In this document: piece after piece, positions 61,581-64,000 of the stretch
Numbering within the stretch: position 1 is the stretch's first letter
Layout: every line of letters starts with the position of its first letter
The notes under the pieces: model-generated
Seen by the model: only the letters and a program-made list of their open reading frames with translations
Databases searched by the model: none
What the model was told of the DNA's origin: nothing
Made by a program: the position numbers and the translations under genes
NCBI GenBank assembly: GCA_028823345.1
Contig: JAPKBR010000016.1
Coordinates: 1-64,000, forward strand
Direction of reading: 5' to 3'
Origin: Planctomycetota bacterium
GTDB lineage: Bacteria > Planctomycetota > UBA1135 > GCA-002686595
Length of the DNA: 64,000 bases

Positions 61581-64000
61581 TTAGTCGTCCTTCGGCTGTC
61601 GCACTTCGAGCCTCTGCTCGTAACGCTTACCGCTTTCTTTCAGCACGATGAGGTAGGTACCGGCGGTTGCTTGGCGACCCCTACGGAAGCGGCGTCCGCC
61701 TCCGTTGTCCGATCGTGCCAGCCGTAGGTCCCAAACGATTCTGTGTAAGCCACGCTCCCCGGAGGGATCAAACGCATGGACGACAGTGCCGTCCCCGGAT
61801 TCGATGTGCAAAGCCACATCCCGGCCCTTCTTGTTTAGGACGTAGTAGATTACTGCGCCGCTCGCCGGGTTGTCCCCCACGAAGCGTCGGGTGCCTGAAT
61901 TCGCAGCTTGGGGTTCCCTTGTGCTGGTGAGGGCCGCGCCGAGCTCGAAGAGGTGCGCTCGTTCTTCAAACATGTCCTCTGAAGCGCCACGTAAGGGCCC
62001 AACGTCCACAATCCAGATCGAGCGCCCGTGGGTGCCGACAACCAGATCGTTCTTGGTCGGGTGTTGGGCAAAGTCGTGCACGGGTACCGTGGGCAGACCA
62101 TCTACGCCGTTCATGCGCGTCCAGTTCTGGCCCTGGTTGATGGATACATAGAAGCCAAACTCGGTTCCGAGATAGAGCAGGTCGGGGTTGACGCGATCCT
62201 CGTGCAAGGCGCGCACGGGGCCGGCGCTCTTGGGGAGCTTCTTCGTCAGGCTGAACCAAGTCTTGCCATCGTCATTCGAACGGAAGGCGTGGGGTGTGTC
62301 ATCGTCGCTGCGGTGGCCGTCGAAGGCCGCGTAGACACGGTTCCCGTCATGTTGGCTGGCGAAGAGCTGGCTCACATAACGGCGCCCGGGCATGAGTTGG
62401 TCGATGGTGTTCTTGAGGGGTTTCTTGGGCAGGGAGTGAGAGCTTAGCTGGAGTTCGTCGGCCCAGGTGGGATCGTCGTCTTCCTCTGCCGCGTCCTCAG
62501 TTGTGTCTTCAGCTGTGTCATCTTCTGGTTCCACAGCTTGGTCTCCTTTCGGTTCTGGTGCGGCTGGCTCCTCGGCAGCGAGCACTACTGGCGATGCCTC
62601 TGGAGGTGGGGCGGGGGCATCAGCGCTAGGCTCTGCGTTTCCCGGACGGCTTCCGCTGAACTCGAACTGGAATGATCCGTCCACGCCTTTGATGTGGCCC
62701 GAGATAGAGTTGCCTTCCAGGTTGCCGTCAAAGTCGAGGCGCAATCTCTTGCCTTCGAACGCGAAGCGGAAGCTGTTGTCTTCCGCGTTGAGGCGTCCAT
62801 CGCGGATGGCGCCAACCCCAATTTCGCTTTCGATTGATCCGCTTAGGGCACCTTCCGCACCGACGGTCAAGTTTAAGTCAAAGCGCCCTTCAGCCGGGTC
62901 GTCGATCCCGGGGCCAATGGCGAAGCAGACCCAATCTCCGTCGAGGCTTTCATCAGCGATGGGGGTGGGGGCCTCCTCGGCAGTGACTTCCTGGGTGGTG
63001 ACAACCTCGGCAGTCTCTTGCGGAAGCGGCTCCTCTTCGATGACCGCTTCTTCAGACACCTCGGTGACTTCTTCCTCTGCGACCTCTTCCGCTGGGGCTT
63101 CTTCTTCCGAATCAGGCTCATCGGCCTCCTCAGGAATCTCATTAGGGTCGGTGTTCAACGCCCATAGGTCGATCCAAGTGGCCCCGCCGTCCGGCGTGTG
63201 CCAAAGACCTCCGTCATCGGTTCCGACCCAAAGCTCGCCTGCATTGAAGTGCGACTCGGTGACCGCACTGCCTGCGCCACGCTCGGTGGTGGTCAGGATA
63301 TCACTGATCGCGCGGGCGCCACTGCCCTGGGAAACCGAGCGGAACACTCGGCTGCCTGCGCTTGTGTGAATCCCGCTGTTGTGGGGGCTCAAGATGAAAG
63401 GCGTGTTCCAGTTGAATCGCGTGCGAACTTCGCCGCCTCCACTGGGCCGAATCCAGCCGGTTTCTCCGGTGGCCAAGTTGCGTCGGCCCATGCCTCCGTT
63501 TTGACTTTCGTAGTAGACGAGGTCTGGGTTATCTGGATCCACGCGCACCACAAACCCGTCGCCGCCGCCGATGCTAATCCAGTCGGAGTTAACGGGTCCA
63601 GGGCCGTTACTGACCTGGGCCCAACCGCCCCAGGTGCCATTGTCCTGCAGGCCGCCATACACGCGGTAGTTGTCCCGCGGTCCGACTTCCACGTTGTAGA
63701 ACTGACCGATAGCCACATGGTTGTGGTGGTCCCAACTTTCCATGCGATCCCAGGTCACATAAATGCCCCCGTCGTTGCCAAGGATCATGTGGTTCCCGTC
63801 CGTGGGGTCGATCCAGAGAGCGTGATGGTCCACGTGCACCGAACCATCATGCCCGTCGTTCTTGAAACTCTTGCCACCGTCGGTGGAACGCCATAACCGG
63901 GTTCCCAGCACATAGACCTTTTCCGGGTTGCTCGGGTCCACGCGCACTTCCGAGTAGTACATGGGGCGCGGGTTGAGGGAGTTGATACGTGACCAGGTGA
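61581..64000 (-). CDS. Exported beta-propeller (BNR/VPS10-like) protein, truncated by window end
   Basis: The frame is open through the window end, so the N-terminal part is missing; the ATG at 63962 is internal (TWSRINSLNPRP precedes it). BNR/Asp-box-like repeats (STDGGKSFKN, TPDGGATWID, NDDGKTWFS, SINQGQNWTR) mark a sortilin- or exo-sialidase-type propeller. Between them lies a long acidic linker, then a beta domain of about 100 residues (DGDWVCFAIG to QFEFSGSRPG), then a second acidic linker. The C-terminal LARSDNGGG and tail (RRFRRGRQATAGTYLIVLK) look like a sorting or Fn3-like domain. Such proteins are large and secreted in planctomycetes; substrate or ligand unknown. Confidence 0.75.
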   Translation of the reverse strand, partial: TWSRINSLNPRPMYYSEVRVDPSNPEKVYVLGTRLWRSTDGGKSFKNDGHDGSVHVDHHALWIDPTDGNHMILGNDGGIYVTWDRMESWDHHNHVAIGQFYNVEVGPRDNYRVYGGLQDNGTWGGWAQVSNGPGPVNSDWISIGGGDGFVVRVDPDNPDLVYYESQNGGMGRRNLATGETGWIRPSGGGEVRTRFNWNTPFILSPHNSGIHTSAGSRVFRSVSQGSGARAISDILTTTERGAGSAVTESHFNAGELWVGTDDGGLWHTPDGGATWIDLWALNTDPNEIPEEADEPDSEEEAPAEEVAEEEVTEVSEEAVIEEEPLPQETAEVVTTQEVTAEEAPTPIADESLDGDWVCFAIGPGIDDPAEGRFDLNLTVGAEGALSGSIESEIGVGAIRDGRLNAEDNSFRFAFEGKRLRLDFDGNLEGNSISGHIKGVDGSFQFEFSGSRPGNAEPSADAPAPPPEASPVVLAAEEPAAPEPKGDQAVEPEDDTAEDTTEDAAEEDDDPTWADELQLSSHSLPKKPLKNTIDQLMPGRRYVSQLFASQHDGNRVYAAFDGHRSDDDTPHAFRSNDDGKTWFSLTKKLPKSAGPVRALHEDRVNPDLLYLGTEFGFYVSINQGQNWTRMNGVDGLPTVPVHDFAQHPTKNDLVVGTHGRSIWIVDVGPLRGASEDMFEERAHLFELGAALTSTREPQAANSGTRRFVGDNPASGAVIYYVLNKKGRDVALHIESGDGTVVHAFDPSGERGLHRIVWDLRLARSDNGGGRRFRRGRQATAGTYLIVLKESGKRYEQRLEVRQPKDD

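Overview
The window is a GC-rich, gene-dense bacterial chromosome segment with one tRNA gene. I see no rRNA, insertion sequence, prophage or CRISPR array. The gene content points to the phylum Planctomycetota: a TonB-like/prenyltransferase-repeat fusion, a DUF1549-like/DUF1501-like pair, sulfatase-fold proteins, a long kinesin-light-chain-type TPR protein, a multiheme cytochrome with EF-hands, and a secreted protein with a C-terminal motif I associate with planctomycete exported proteins. This placement is inference from protein families, not from a marker gene.

Layout. 1-10 kb: the 3' end of a TPR protein, then minus-strand genes. These are the prenyltransferase-repeat membrane protein, a tight rnc-mfd-SurA-like operon and dgt. 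10-13.9 kb: a methyltransferase, an acyl-CoA dehydrogenase and a divergent sigma-70 factor. 13.9-20.3 kb: a three-gene set encoding a DUF1549-like protein, a Tat-exported DUF1501-like protein and a 1328-residue decaheme/LVIVD/EF-hand protein. 20.4-28 kb: a complete lipoate and 2-oxoacid dehydrogenase operon (lipA, E1alpha, E1beta, E2, a second E1alpha, E3, lipB). 28-33 kb: a GGDEF relic followed by an HDOD-REC-GGDEF regulator, a DUF3604/PHP lipoprotein, a DinB-like protein and a tRNA-Ile2(CAU). 33-39 kb: an AddB/AddA-like helicase-nuclease pair. 39-45 kb: a sulfatase, a secreted unknown, a sulfatase-fold protein without a nucleophile, and a membrane-anchored coiled-coil protein with a histone-H1-like tail. 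45-47.6 kb: hrpB.

From 47.6 to 58.8 kb lies a probable aromatic acyl-CoA catabolic cluster: Old Yellow Enzyme-type reductase, SDR, RidA, crotonase, acyl-CoA dehydrogenase, ferredoxin, hydrolase-like protein, pseudokinase, benzoate-CoA-ligase-family enzyme, creatininase-family hydrolase and thioesterase. A secreted protein with codon usage of a highly expressed gene sits inside it with its own terminator. The set resembles clusters for 2-aminobenzoyl-CoA degradation, but no hydroxylase is present here. metF follows, then a phosphatase/cytochrome c'-like fusion lipoprotein, an HD phosphohydrolase, and the 3' part of a secreted beta-propeller protein that runs off the window.

The most unusual items are the decaheme/LVIVD/EF-hand trio, the phosphatase-cytochrome fusion, the pseudokinase in the aromatic operon, the duplicated E1alpha, and the pseudo-sulfatase/H1-tail coiled-coil pair.
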